NCBI GenBank assembly: GCA_025617745.1
Contig: CM046863.1
Coordinates: 58,856,085-58,920,084 of the forward strand
Origin: Heliocidaris erythrogramma
Taxonomy: Eukaryota > Echinodermata > Echinoidea > Camarodonta > Echinometridae
Direction of reading: 5' to 3'
DNA length: 64,000 nucleotides
Each line of letters begins with the position of its first letter. Positions within the stretch are counted from its first letter, which is position 1. Below, in pieces: positions 1 through 10,263 of this stretch. The translations under genes and the position numbers were made by a program. Below the pieces are notes generated by a model. It had not been told where the DNA came from and did not search any database. It saw only the letters and a list, made by a program, of their open reading frames with translations.

Positions 1-1120
1 GCTGCGCGCCGGCTAAAATCTGGTTTTCGCTGGTACACTGAAAAAAAGTTGGCTTCATAGGCTAATACATGAAAAGTGGGAGCAGTGTGCACTTTTGACC
101 CGCCGGAAATGCCCCCATGGAAAGCCGGATGCAGAAGCGGAGTGGAGACCCCTTGTTCGCCTTACACTACAACGCCCTCAGCGACGGCAGTTGCGTGTAT
201 AATATTATGGACATTACAATGATACGCACTACGAAGGCAGTCCAGGCAGTGGACTACCTATTCGCCGGTTCGTAAGAACGAAGGCTGTGTGTGTATAACA
301 CGCGCGTCTATGTGGGTCAACAAACTTTTCATAATTTGACGTCACAATGGAGGGTGCGTGTGAATTAATTTTGTATGTGAGACTGAAAGTAATAAGTTAG
401 GTCATATTTAATTCGCAAAAGTACAATAAAAATAAAAGAACAAAACTTTTTTGTTCCATTATGTATAGTACGTGTTAGTGCATGCATTATTGGGTATTCA
501 TTCGCTATATTTAACGTAAATTTCCTCTAATTTACAGCTTGACAGTCGATTGAAATCTGTCAACCAAATAATGATATATTTTGATTTTTTACTTGAAAAT
601 TTTCTCCAATGCTACGACTGTTTTTTATTATTCTTTGTTTTAATTTTCATTCTAGCTCGTTCAGTAATATTTTCTATTTAATAACTCACACTTCATTAAC
701 ATCTTCTCATTCCTTTCTCATCATTCATAACTATTCTCCCAAATCCACTTTCATCCTCTTTCACACGCCTGTTTTAAGATAATTATGATAATCACTTTCA
801 AAAAGATGAGATGAACTAGAAAGTATACAGAGAAAGTCTGTTTATTTCAAAATTGCAATCAAATTAAGTTAATTTCAAGACAGCATTCATATCCTTTTCA
901 ATCCATCAATTTCTATTTATTTCATAAGGAGTCATTTTAAAATTAATTTAAAAACATCATCCAATGAGCGTACTTCAAGCTCATAATTTAATCAATTAAA
1001 TTCATTACCATATATTCAAGAAGTTTGGATATATATAATTTTGAAGTACAAGACTTTGTTCCTACTGTTAATTTGTAATATAATTTTATTTAATTCAATA
1101 ATAAAATGATAATCTATTTG
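1..1120. other. Spacer with no recognised gene
   Basis: The first 360 bases are moderately GC- and CpG-rich. The remainder is AT-rich. I see no convincing exon, RNA gene or transposon end. One copy of an interspersed motif (TATTCGCCGGTTCGTAAG) lies near 260; further copies are at 4.5-4.8 kb. Confidence 0.5.
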
Positions 1121-1125
1121 ACTTT

Positions 1126-1282
1126 TTACTTATAGTTTCAAATTATCATTGTACATATGAAAGCAGAAAGAAGCTGTATAGTTTTTTTTAAATGAAACAT
1201 CAAATTTTACTTAGAGTTTCAAAAAATCATTATATAAATGACAGCAGAAAGAAGCTGTAGCTTTCTCATGAAACATCAACAA
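1126..1282. repeat. Tandem duplication of about 80 bp
   Basis: Two adjacent degenerate copies share a TTACTTATAGTTTCAAA-like start, the block GCAGAAAGAAGCTGTA and the ending ATGAAACATCAA. Divergence is mostly in A/T runs. No function is apparent. Confidence 0.7.
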
Positions 1283-1715
1283 TTTTGATTTAATCAACAA
1301 TGCATTTACATTACCACAAAGATAGAGCTTTGCTAATCGGTTATTAATACTGCTCTTATTTGGCACCAGTGTAAGAATATAAGAGCCACTTCATATGTAA
1401 AATGAAAAACTGCAATCTCCTAAATTTCTAGAATCATTCTGTTTTCCGTTTGGATTCAATATTTACAAATAGCAAATATGAGTATGTATACTTCGGAGTT
1501 CATTAGAAACTGGAATGAAGTTACAGAATATCTATTAAACATCAAATTAAAAAAAAAAATCATTGTTCTTTTTATATAATTCAATTATATTCAGATTTAT
1601 TCGTCATAAACAAGGAAACAATATATTTGGCATAAAATCCTTTTCCAACTTTTTCAGCAAATATACAAAATATCACAAAGTCAGAAATATAGTCAGGCAG
1701 CCCAGTGACTTTTGA

Positions 1716-1969
1716 TCAAACGAACGAGGTACCAATATCTGAGTATTGGAACATCCCGGGGGAACCTAGCTCGCTATGTTCATAGTGCCAAGGGCCCCCA
1801 AAATTGGGGGCCCCGATCAAACGTAGAAGATACCACTTGAAACTAATTTCAAATGAATACATGAATACCACACCACAAAGCACAGAATGGCCCATGCCAG
1901 ACAATCCTGATGCCTGAGTTGGGAGAGCAGTAGGTTGCATCTGAAATCCTGATGCCTGAGGTACTGGAC
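1716..1969 (-). CDS. Putative 3'-terminal exon of repeat-containing gene
   Basis: Minus-strand exon inferred from an acceptor (CAG at 1970-1972) identical in context to the acceptor of the next exon upstream. It opens in the same phase (two bases complete a split codon). It encodes one clear and one degenerate copy of the PTQASG-type repeat seen in that exon, then a unique tail of about 65 residues (SGLSGMGHSVLCGVVF...) ending at a stop at 1716. The length, 254 nt, equals 2 nt plus 84 codons including the stop. I do not recognise the protein. The unique tail is partly low-complexity, so it may be fortuitous read-through rather than real coding sequence. Confidence 0.4.
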
Positions 1970-2117
1970 CTGTTGAATAATCACATGTATTATGAAAATA
2001 TATTAGCCAACTAAATCATGGACAGACAAAAATATCATCAAATATTTTCCACCTCTGAGTCACTGATTAAAAAACGCAGTTTTAAGATAACATTATGGCA
2101 TGCAGCAAATTTCTCAC

Positions 2118-2396
2118 CATTGTGATTCTGGCTTTGGCAAGAAGCTTGATCTGAAGGGATGGGAGTACATGTAAGTTGCATCTGCAATCCTGATGCCTGA
2201 GTTGGGAGATCAGTAGGTTGCATCTGCAATCCTGATGCCTGAGTTGGGAGATCAGTAGGTTGCATCTGCAATCCTGATGCCTGAGTTGGGAGATCAGTAG
2301 GTTGCATCTGCAATCCTGATGCCTGAGTTGGGAGAGCAGTAGGTTGCATCTGCAATCCTGATGCCTGAGTTGAGAGAGCAGTGGGTTGCTTCGGAC
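2118..2396 (-). CDS. Exon encoding five 14-residue PTxLPTQASG repeats
   Basis: Minus-strand open segment with an acceptor (TTCAGCAG|GTCC) at 2397-2399 and a donor (AATG|GTGAGA) at 2116-2117. It is 279 nt long and symmetric phase 1-1, so it can be duplicated or skipped without breaking the frame. It encodes repeats of the form QPT(A/D)LPTQASGLQM. A unique segment follows with three serine/glutamine-rich turns (PIPSDQASCQSQNHNG). Proline, threonine, glutamine and serine richness with no membrane segment suggests a disordered linker. Flanking sequence is tandemly duplicated with a period near 420 bp. The protein family is not recognised. Open frame, splice sites and phase agree, but expression is unproven. 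Confidence 0.5.
2175..2384. repeat. 42-bp coding minisatellite, five units
   Basis: Five head-to-tail units start with GTTGCATCTGCAATCCTGAT (plus strand). Each is 42 bp, so 14 codons, and keeps the minus-strand frame open. Units differ by a few substitutions and no indels, which suggests selection on frame or recent expansion. Confidence 0.9.
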
Positions 2397-2744
2397 CTGC
2401 TGAATAGTTATAATGAAAGTTATTAGTCAACTAAATCATGGACATACAAAAGTCATCACAAATATTGTCCAACTTCTGGGTCACTAATTGAAAAATACAG
2501 TTTAAAGATGACATTATGGCATGCAGCACGTTTCTCACCATTGTGATTTTGGCTTTGGCAAGAAGCTTGATCTGAAGGGATGGGAGTACATGTAGGTTAC
2601 ATCTGTAATTCTACGGTATGAGTTGTGACGTGATATGTTATTCTAGGAAAGTCACTCAAACATTGGTTGTCAATTAATGCAAATGGTATGTTATCTTTAA
2701 TCACTTGAAATATGCAAAAAAGAATAAAATCCTGTCATACTTAC

Positions 2745-2804
2745 ATATCTTTGTTTGCTCCTCAGAAAGACTGCAAATCTTGGGGATTGAATTGATTTTC
2801 CCAA
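2745..2804 (-). CDS. 60-nt internal exon of the minus-strand gene
   Basis: Between a pyrimidine-rich acceptor (CTTGTGTTACAG) and a near-perfect donor (AT|GTAAGTATG) lies a 60-nt minus-strand segment. In phase 1-1 it is open and reads GKINSIPKICSLSEEQTKI. This phase matches the downstream repeat exon at 2118-2396, so the two would splice in frame. It is too short to place in a family. Agreement of both splice signals with phase is the main support. Confidence 0.5.
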
Positions 2805-2999
2805 CTGTAACACAAGAATTAATCAAAGAAACACAAGAGCAATACCATACTGATTAGAACTTTAATTTTATCCTTAACATATTCATACATTTTACAGTGG
2901 ATTTATTTCAACCAAAACTTTCCCAAAATAATTTTTCTTCATTCTGCATGATGATAACATCGTAAGTCACATAATCTTATTCTTAGTACATTGTATTTA

Positions 3000-3165
3000 G
3001 AGTTTACTAAACAACAAAAAATCTACAATCACGTGGTAGTCGAAATCGAAAAAAAATTTCTTTATGCATCCATCATAACTACACATTGTGCAGTTTTGAC
3101 TTTCATCCTCGTCACTGTCATCTGCATCTCCAGCATTGTCAGTGTCATCATCTTCTATATTCTGA
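3000..3165 (-). CDS. Possible acidic exon, same minus-strand gene
   Basis: The minus strand is open through an aspartate/glutamate-rich run (IEDDDTDNAGDADDSDEDES) followed by NCTMCSYDGCIKKF. An AG acceptor (CCTTCTCAG) lies at the upstream end, and a weak donor (ATGT|GTAGTT) would leave phase 1, fitting the exon at 2745-2804. The donor is poor, and a LINE remnant begins at the upstream edge. Coding status is uncertain. Confidence 0.22.
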
Positions 3166-3487
3166 GAAGGCTCCATTGGTTGACAGTTCGTCAAAGAATT
3201 TTTCATTTAAAATTTTGTTAATTGTTTATAAATCTTTGAGTGGTCAAGCTCCCAGTTATATTACCGAATTACTTAAACCCAAAGTCCAGTCACACAGTCA
3301 TAGCCTGCGCAGTTCCAGAGATGCATTCATGCTCCAGATACCCCATATTAAAACCAAAATCACCCTTGGTGACCGAGCATTTGCCATTGCTGCTCCAAAA
3401 CTTTGGAACAGCCTACCTATTGAAATAAGAAGTTCTCAATCTGTAAATGTCTTCAAATCAAAATTAAAATCATATTTGTTTTGTTGA
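3166..3487 (+). pseudogene. LINE (CR1/L2-like) reverse transcriptase C-terminus remnant
   Basis: With one frame break the segment reads LHWLTVRQRI, then FKILLIVYKSLSGQAPSYI, then GDRAFAIAAPKLWNSLP and a final FKSKLKSYLF before a stop. This order is the hallmark of the extreme C-terminus of CR1/L2/jockey-type non-LTR retrotransposon proteins. Everything 5' of it (endonuclease, RT catalytic core) is missing, as expected for 5'-truncated insertion. No poly-A or target duplication was identified with confidence. Confidence 0.8.
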
Positions 3488-3489
3488 AG

Positions 3490-4500
3490 TAAAACATTTT
3501 ATAATTATGCACATGTTAGGAGCTCTCAAACAGCGCAACTGAATATATTTCGTATAGTAGTTGCGCTACATTGGGGCAATCTGCGAGTTCACATAATAGA
3601 TCTATATTCCATGAACTCTCTTAATAGCAAACATTATGTGGATGTAATATACCTTTATTATAATGTTTAGTATGGTAAGATTATTCCAAATAAGCAATTC
3701 CTCAAAACCCCTTAATAATGCTATCAAAATGTATACTATTCGGGTACAGATCTAGGTAAGATATAAACTTTTTGTGAGAAGACTGTAAGTGTAAACTGTG
3801 TAGTCTGTTCTTCCCCAATACAGAAGTCATTCTACCTTTTTAGATTTCTAGATTCAACTAATTAAGTTAAATCTAATGTTAACTGTTAGTGTTAGATCTA
3901 GATCTAGGCCCAGTCTAGACTCTAGATCTATATTTATAACAGTGAGAAATTTATGAGTAATAATGTCCATCTGAACAGTAGCAGTAAAAGAAATCTAGGT
4001 AAGATATGAACTTAATATCGACTAGACTCTGACTGAGTCTAACGTTAGTCAGACTCAGTCATATTCTAACTTGGTTATATAGACCATTTCTAACTGTAGA
4101 AGTTAGACTAATTTGACCCTGGCCTAGGGTAGTAATGGAATTTATGAACGACATTGGATTTTGCAGAGTTTAACTGCTGTGAGAAAATTCGAATCTTTAA
4201 GTGGTGAATTCAGATTCGTACTTGATCTTAGTTAGATTTACATACAACGTTAGATCGACTATACGGGGACTACGGCTGAGCTTTAGGGAATAACTGCATA
4301 AATACAAGCATAATAATGGGGCTGTAGAAACAGATTTTATGGCATAAGTGACAAAAACAGCTTGCAATATATTTTTAAAGCAAAAACAGTAATAAAAATG
4401 AAAATCCATGAAACACATACATAAAATATGATCTGTTAGGAAAGATTTGGATAAATTAATACATTTATACTCACCTTTTGGATAAACTTTGCTTATAACA
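3490..4500. other. AT-rich spacer with CTAGATCT-like runs
   Basis: No gene is recognised. Between 3840 and 4100 there are overlapping AGTCTAGAC/TAGATCTAG palindromic words forming a low-complexity patch. A weak minus-strand open stretch at 4197-4418 has no coding character. Confidence 0.5.
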
Positions 4501-4503
4501 TGA

Positions 4504-4772
4504 CGTATTCGCCGGTTCGTAAGACCGCGCTACAGCAAACTTCGGTCAGAACAGGCGTCGAATAGCTATTCGCCGCTTCGTAAGAACGCGCAGTGCTATT
4601 CGTCGTTCTAACCAAAATATAAAAAATGATATTACTCTAAAAATAAAGCGATTTGAGTAATGAAATTTTGTTACTCGATAGATTCGGACATATACTATCC
4701 AAATATGCAAAAAAGTCAAAATCGATTTTTGGACCTAAATTTAGGCTATTCGCCGGTTCGTAAGACCGACGA
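4504..4772. repeat. Dispersed TATTCGCCGGTTCGTAAG motif, three copies
   Basis: Copies near 4505, 4565 and 4745 (plus one near 260) share TATTCGCC(G/C)(G/C)TTCGTAAGA. The core GTTC-GTAA-GAAC is a perfect four-base-pair stem with a GTAA loop in the copies near 260 and 4580. Spacing is irregular, so this is not a simple tandem array. Confidence 0.6.
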
Positions 4773-4789
4773 CGATGTGCTTATTCCTG

Positions 4790-5650
4790 AAAAGGCACCC
4801 TTTTTAACCGTTTTTTTTTTTCTACGTGGATGATGTCTGATGTACCGGCCTCAAAGAGAAATCCCCCCCGCCCCCCCCGGTAACCATGAAGCTACATTGC
4901 TACAAAATAATGATATAACTCTATACATGCGTGGAACATAGTACATGCAGTGCATGTAGAAGTACATGTGCTCTGTGTGCTGTTACGCCGTATACATTGA
5001 AGACAGAAGGCAGTATATACATTGAACTGGTATACACACTAGAGCGTGTGGAGCTATGCCTATGCGGATATGGGTTCGGAGTATACAGTCACGTTGTTCT
5101 TTGGCAATACACCAATTGAGGTTTCTTCCCTTCACAGGTTAAGTCTATGGGTTTGGGCATCACATAAGGTACCTTTTCGTACGTACGGCAGTGCGCTGTT
5201 CCATTGGCAGAATTATTACTCCCTCCGGAAATTCAAAGTTTAAAGATGAATTTATGAATAAATGGACGGCAGGTCAGCCCTTAATAAGTGCCTCCTAACC
5301 CTCTAAGAACCATTCCCCGCCAGTGGGTACCAAAAAGGTGGGGACCAAAAGAGCCAGGGGAGGCGTCTATTTGAAAAAAGGGCCCCAAATCCTTAGCGGA
5401 ATACATATTATTAAAAAATGTATATAGATGAAATTCTGTGTAGTATATGTGAATGGGGATGATATTTGGAACGCTTCATTTTTGTTTTTGAAGAAAATGC
5501 GATTAGTTTCTTTAATATATGGGCATGAGCTTATGATAATATATTTCAATATGGCACGAAAAAGAGACATGATAACGAAGCTTTTCGACCTGCACTCATC
5601 AGGTTATCACTCAGGTATATAACAAATTACTTGAAATCAACTATAATACT
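4790..5650. other. Spacer without recognised gene
   Basis: Contains a poly-C tract near 4864-4880. Short open frames on both strands at 4931-5622 lack splice or coding signals. I see no transposon ends. Confidence 0.5.
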
Positions 5651-5683
5651 CGTGAACCCGGACGCAACCTAGACGCCGTAATT

Positions 5684-8175
5684 TCAGAACAATCGCAAAG
5701 CTTGGACGAACTCCTTTTGTCTGCACAGAAGAGGTTCATGCGATTGAATGTAAGCGGCTTCCAGAAAGCGTAAATGCGCTAGCTTCTGGCCCGGGACATA
5801 ATTGAGAATTGACCGTCGGCATAGCTTTGTGCGCAAGCTGGATTGTTCAGCAAGTGGAGACCAATCGCTGAATCGCTCTCTTTGGTCTGTTAGCGTGCAT
5901 TTCAGATTTGCATGCACGGACGGGCTGCGTGCGCTGATTGGTTGTACGGTTCCGAATAGTCGAGGGGATGTGATGTTTAATGCGATCAGCCAACCGCTGA
6001 GAAGTACGGCCCACGTACCTGGCATCGCACCGGCACTGAAGTTGGTAAATAACATTACTCAAGTGGGGGTGGATAGTACATCCTTGCTAGCTGACGGTAG
6101 CATCCTGTGTGTAGAAAACACAATGCGTGTCGAAACCGCGTAATAGCAACGTGACACTGCGTGTTTGATCTGACTGGCGTATTTGTCAGATACACGGGGC
6201 ATTTGGTAGGTCCAAATCTGGTGTCAGATTTGGATTGTGCCTCCAGCGTCGTGTTATGATGCGAGATATAACATGCTCAGGCAGTCAGACCCAACTCCGT
6301 AATACCGAGCACAGGTATATACTCCGAAAACGGCGTATAGAACAGGATGAATATAGAAGCCACATCGTTCAGTATGAGACAGTGTGTACAAAAGGCATGT
6401 GGAAAATCTTGCAAAGTCAACCTGCCGACGATATACATATTCTTAAAAATAATGCTGCGTGTCAATTATCTTCAAAATCCTTGAATGATTCGTCATATGA
6501 AGTGAATTTCAAATGACAAAAATTTGAAATAAATATATCCGCAGCATTATTTTTGAAAAATGTATTATCAACAGCTGGTCGACACTGCACGATTTTCCCC
6601 ATGCCTTTTGTACACACTGCCTGGCACTGAACGATGAGGGCTCTATATTCATCTTGTTCTATACGCCGTTTTCGGAGTATATACCTGTGCTCGGTATTAC
6701 GGAGTTGGGTCTGACTGTCAGGGTAACCATTGTCAAGGAGAATAGTTTTGATTTTCGCGATTTCGGGAGCTAATTTGCACGCAGAGCAAATCCTAAGGGC
6801 GCGGCACACTAAGTTTCTAATGAGCCCAATCTTGTATTAAGTTGCACTGTACGAGTCCCATCTCGTGTATTGCCCGGTGAATATGGGCTTGCAGTAGACG
6901 GAAGTGATAAATTTCCCATCACTTCTCTGCACGAGAACGTCGAGAAATGGGAGCGCATTGGACAGTTCAATTTCACATGTGAATTTTAGCGCGGGATGGA
7001 GCCGGTTCAGTTGTGTAAGGAAAACCTCACACGCTGCGCGGTTATCAAACATAGCTAACGTATCATCAACATACCGACAATACACATGTGGGACTATATT
7101 AAGATCGGTGGCGTTCTGTAGCAGGCGCATTTCATGAAAGCCAACAAAAATGTTAACGAGCGCGGGGCCTAATGGGGATCCCATAGCCACACCATCTATC
7201 TGTGAATACATCGTATCATTGAAACTAAACTAAACCGCGCGAGTGGCCAAGTTCATGAGATCAATGAATACGGGTTCAGGAACAGATGGTGAGTCTAAGT
7301 CGCTATGATAGAGATAAGAAGCACAGATGTCAATATCTTCTTTCAGTGGCACGTTGGTAAATAGGCTAGAGATATCGAATGAACACATAACACAATTCCC
7401 ATTATCAAGGGGCAGATCGCGGACGAGTTTAGCAAACGTAAACGAATCTCTAACAGTATGAACAGACAAACAATCTAAGACTGCCTGAAGTTGCTCGCTT
7501 AGCCATTTTGCCAGTTCATGCTGCGCTGACCCAACCATCGATAGAATAGGACGAAGCGAAACGTTGGTATTGTTGGTTTTGGGGAGGCCGTACATGCGGG
7601 GTCTTAGCGAGCCATGTGGTCGAATTCTATCATAAACTGGCTTAGACAAATCGCCGCGTTTACATAAATCTAATAAATGTCGTTGGAGCTTGGTTTCCAA
7701 AGCGGCTGTGCGATCATGTTCTGGGACAGCACCTATGCGACAAAACTTTGATTCATCATGAAGAATGTCAGACATTTTGTTAACATATATAGGCACTTCT
7801 ATTCAGAATGACGACAACGGTGCCCTTATCGGGTTTGCATATATGAATATCAGGATTGGCTTTAAGTCCGCGTAGTGCCACTAAGCATTCGCGAGTCATG
7901 TGAAAATCTGACATATCATTGGGAATGCCACAATACGCATGCGCAAGATCTGATAAGCGCGCTTTGAGTGACTCCCCGTCTTCCTTGGAAGTAGGGATGT
8001 GTCTAAACAGCTGAGAGTACAACAACTCAAATTCTGCGAATACCTCTTCTCGATTGATTTTCGACTTGGGCACGCCGAAATTAAAACCATGTGCTAACAC
8101 AAATGCCTCTGTGTCGGAAAGCACGTGATCAGAGAGGTTTGCATGCCCGTCCGTGCATGCAAATCTGAAATGCAC
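5684..8175 (-). pseudogene. Penelope-like RT plus GIY-YIG endonuclease, broken
   Basis: Read on the minus strand in order: an N-terminal region (8175-7780), RT fingers with YGLPKTNN and motif A SFDISSLFTNVP (about 7347-7382), motif B DGVAMGSPLGPALVNIF, the catalytic YVDD (7062-7073), LPFLDVLV, and the RT end LLDNGYP just before the foldback insertion. After it comes the endonuclease with VIYQLQCRC...RYVGRTSQRL (5940-6062) and an LRFLEAAYIQSHEP C-terminus. Lesions are a frameshift at about 7780-7796 (after ILNRSAYI), an in-frame TAG at 7230-7232, the 436-bp insertion, and frame breaks within 5.8-6.25 kb. Intact relatives use the RT to copy RNA and the GIY-YIG nuclease to nick DNA at the target. 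Confidence 0.88.
6282..6717. mobile_element. 436-bp foldback MITE with 5-bp target duplication (copy 1)
   Basis: Long inverted repeats of roughly 190 bp begin CAGTCAGACCCAACTCCGTA at 6282 and end with its complement at 6717. They flank a short AT-rich centre. The host sequence TCAGG is duplicated on both sides (6277-6281 and 6718-6722). It sits between the RT and endonuclease parts of a Penelope-like element, whose frame resumes across it. There is no transposase, so it is non-autonomous. The superfamily is not assigned: 5-bp duplications occur in Transib-type elements, but the TIR does not start CAC. A second 436-bp copy is at 56383. Confidence 0.93.
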
Positions 8176-8394
8176 GCTAACAGACCAAAGATAGCCAAAT
8201 GCGATTCAGCGATTGGTCTCCACTTGCTGAACAATCCAGCTTGCGCACAAAGCTATGCCGACGATCAATTCTCAATTATGTCCCGGGACAGAAGCTCAGC
8301 GCATTTACGCTTTCTGGATGCCGCTTACATTCAATCGCATGAACCTGTTCTGTGCAGACAAAAGGAGTTCGTCCAAGCTTTGCGATTGTTCTGA
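8125..8394 (+). pseudogene. Inverted GIY-YIG endonuclease C-terminal fragment
   Basis: The right inverted arm is open for about 90 residues on the plus strand. It encodes the endonuclease tail (AIGLHLLNNPACAQ, LRFLDAAYIQSHEP, LCRQKEFVQALRLF) to its natural stop at 8392. It is more intact than the equivalent part of the main copy, which carries a frameshift. The GIY and RT parts are missing, so this is a truncated copy rather than a gene. Confidence 0.8.
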
Positions 8395-8649
8395 AATTAC
8401 GGCGTCTAGGTTGCGTCCGGGTGTGTCGGTGTACATGTGTACGCATTCAAACCAATGACATCGAACAAAGAGAACAATGGGTCATCGGTAGTAATTCAAT
8501 AGGTCATCGGTTGTCAACAATTGGTGAGGTTTATTCCGTCAATGAATTTTGTGACGCAATTCATTAGTGGAGTCATCGGTTGAAATTCGAACAATAGAAA
8601 ACATAGATGTGTGTCTGTGTGTGAGGGTATGCGTTTGTGTTGATTACTC

Positions 8650-9560
8650 GGAATAGATGTATAAAATAGGCGATTATGAAGGACTGACTTCTAAATTATA
8701 AAATATTTATAGATATATGAATTAAGGAAACCGTTGCGTTTATAAACGCGGAAATAACACATTTAAATAATACATCTGGAATTGCGACTTGCTTTTTGAC
8801 CGCGAGATTATGTACTTTAGATGGTAAATTACGTGAATTTCAGTTTAAATTATTATATAATATCCTATATTGTAATGATAAACTGTATCAATTCGGCTTA
8901 ATATCGTCCAACTTATGTTCTTTCGGAGGAAAGGAAATTTGAGGTATACAATCACTTGTTCATGAAGCGTAAATCAGTTTTAAAATTGTGGCAAGAGATA
9001 GGGGAATTACAAATGACATTGATACACTTAAATACTTTAAAATAGGAGGAAATCTTAGTTGGGTTAGATGGAAAATCAGAAAAAACATATGTACATTAAC
9101 CACAGTACTTAATTATACTCATGAAATATATAATATACGAAGCGAGATCAAAAGGTAAGCCCCCAACAAGGATAGAAATTTATAATGGAGTTTAAGAAAG
9201 TAAACATAATGAACGTAAAAACGCAATAGCTCGAAATAAGTTAAGTCTACTTCTAACAAAAATGAAATATTATGTTGGGCGGAAGGAGAATATACACCAA
9301 AATATCTCAAATAATTATATTGTTACAATATTGCCATACAAACTTTAATGTTTGCACCTATCATGTTTTAATCTATACCTTGTTCAGTTAAATTGTACTA
9401 GGTCTGTTTAATTTTATGAATGACATGTTATGGAAATATATCATTTGTATTCTGTTTATTGCTATGTTGAATTATATTGAGTAATTGAACCTTAATTTGC
9501 AATATTAATGTTGAAAATCCGAATCAAAGAATAAAAAATATGAAATGAAAAAAAAAAAAG
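8650..9560 (+). pseudogene. Decayed L1/Tx1-like LINE 3' end
   Basis: Around 8825-8935 the plus strand reads KLREFQFKLLYNILYCNDKL then FGLISSNLCSF, resembling the zinc-knuckle region downstream of the RT in L1/Tx1-type ORF2 proteins. Further decayed frames (NKLSLLLTKMKYY) continue to 9300. The segment ends with AATAAA-like words and an A-run at 9546-9559. It lies immediately 5' of the NLR Death exon, so it occupies that gene's upstream intron or promoter region. Confidence 0.55.
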
Positions 9561-9600
9561 TAAACTAACATGTTTTCTTCATAAATGGTGATTTCCACAG

Positions 9601-9860
9601 AACAATGGAGTCCGAGTTGATGTCACTTGCCAAACACGTACCACATGACAATTACGCAGAACTTTGTAACGCTCTTGGGTACTCCTTTGCGGAAAGTGAA
9701 AATGCCCGCGTTAAACATCTCAATAACTACAGTAAAGCTATGACGGAGATTCTCATCGAGTGGAAGACCAAACAAAAAGACATCACCCAATCTCGATCCA
9801 TTCTGGCAAGCAAGCTCCGTGAAGTGGATCTTGGAGAACTGGGTGAAAACTTATCCAAAG
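9601..9860 (+). CDS. NLR gene exon 1: Death domain
   Basis: The exon runs from an acceptor (TTTCCACAG at 9600) to a donor (CCAAAG|GTAAAA at 9861). The first Met is at 9605, so the acceptor implies a 5' non-coding or short upstream exon that I could not find. The 85 codons form one Death domain: a helix with LMSLAKHVP, then YAELCNALGYS, ending SILASKLREVDLGELGENL. Death domains pair with one another in apoptotic and inflammatory signalling complexes. The exon ends in phase 1, exactly what the 60-nt exon at 36720 and the NACHT exon need. Domain order Death-NACHT-LRR is common in the large NLR families of sea urchins and lancelets. Joining across a 27-kb intron is inference from phase and domain order. 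Confidence 0.75.
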
Positions 9861-10230
9861 GTAAAATGCTGCTCGAATGAAATTCATTGAAAATAATATT
9901 AGTTTGGTCAAACCATTAAACCAAAACCTAAATACCTGACATGAATGTACTTCAGGGTGTTTGTTTCTCTCATTATTTTGCAGAAAACAGTATTCATGTT
10001 TTGAGTTCATGCAACTCAATCTTGAAGTTTCAGGGGATATTCATTATCAAACTTTATTTATAACAGTTTTAGTACTTCAAGGGTACATCCGATTTCAAAA
10101 TGAATTTTTTTAAAGCAGTCAGACAAAACTATTTTGACGAAAATCAGATAACGTAAAAAAATACATTTCTACGTGTATTTCAGGAAAAAAAAAAGGTTTG
10201 CGGTACAACCATGTGAGTTGGAATAACTCC

Positions 10231-10263
10231 ACGTTCCGGTCAGAATGCTCTGGCCGTCGTCAG
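10231..10263 (-). ncRNA. Hammerhead-like hairpin, degenerate
   Basis: Minus strand reads CTGACGA, one unpaired base, a stem (GG-CAGA...TCTG-CC), then GGAACG where GAAACG is expected. The altered GAA core makes self-cleavage unlikely. Confidence 0.35.

Larger units (their letters stand above)
1970..2620. repeat. Tandem duplication of about 420 bp around repeat exon
   Basis: The segment with CTAAATCATGGACA and the exon end GCTTTGGCAAGAAGCTTGAT occurs at about 2010-2175 and again at about 2430-2595. The second copy would give another exon ending in the same donor (GTGAGA, near 2536). In it the repeat frame meets a TAA, so that copy looks like a dead exon. Confidence 0.75.
5656..8421 (-). mobile_element. 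Penelope-like retroelement, head-to-head with partial inverted copy
   Basis: A minus-orientation Penelope-like element encodes reverse transcriptase and GIY-YIG endonuclease. Its 3' end at 5656 is mirrored by an inverted copy ending at 8421: 5656-5924 and 8146-8421 are reverse complements, and both end at the same sequence (TAGGTTGCGTCCGGG). The right arm is therefore a 5'-truncated copy in plus orientation joined to the truncated 5' side of the main copy. Such inverted terminal arrangements are typical of Penelope-like insertions. A 436-bp foldback element (6282-6717) interrupts the coding region. Few lesions in the RT suggest recent insertion. Confidence 0.9.

Noticed and set aside
5576-5606. 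CTGATGA...GAAA on the minus strand as a hammerhead ribozyme
   Set aside because: The intervening nine bases cannot form a proper stem, and it lies outside the shared Penelope 3' end at 5656.
6462-6809. 115-codon minus-strand frame
   Set aside because: A chimera: the first part is the Penelope RT end, the rest is the inserted foldback element.
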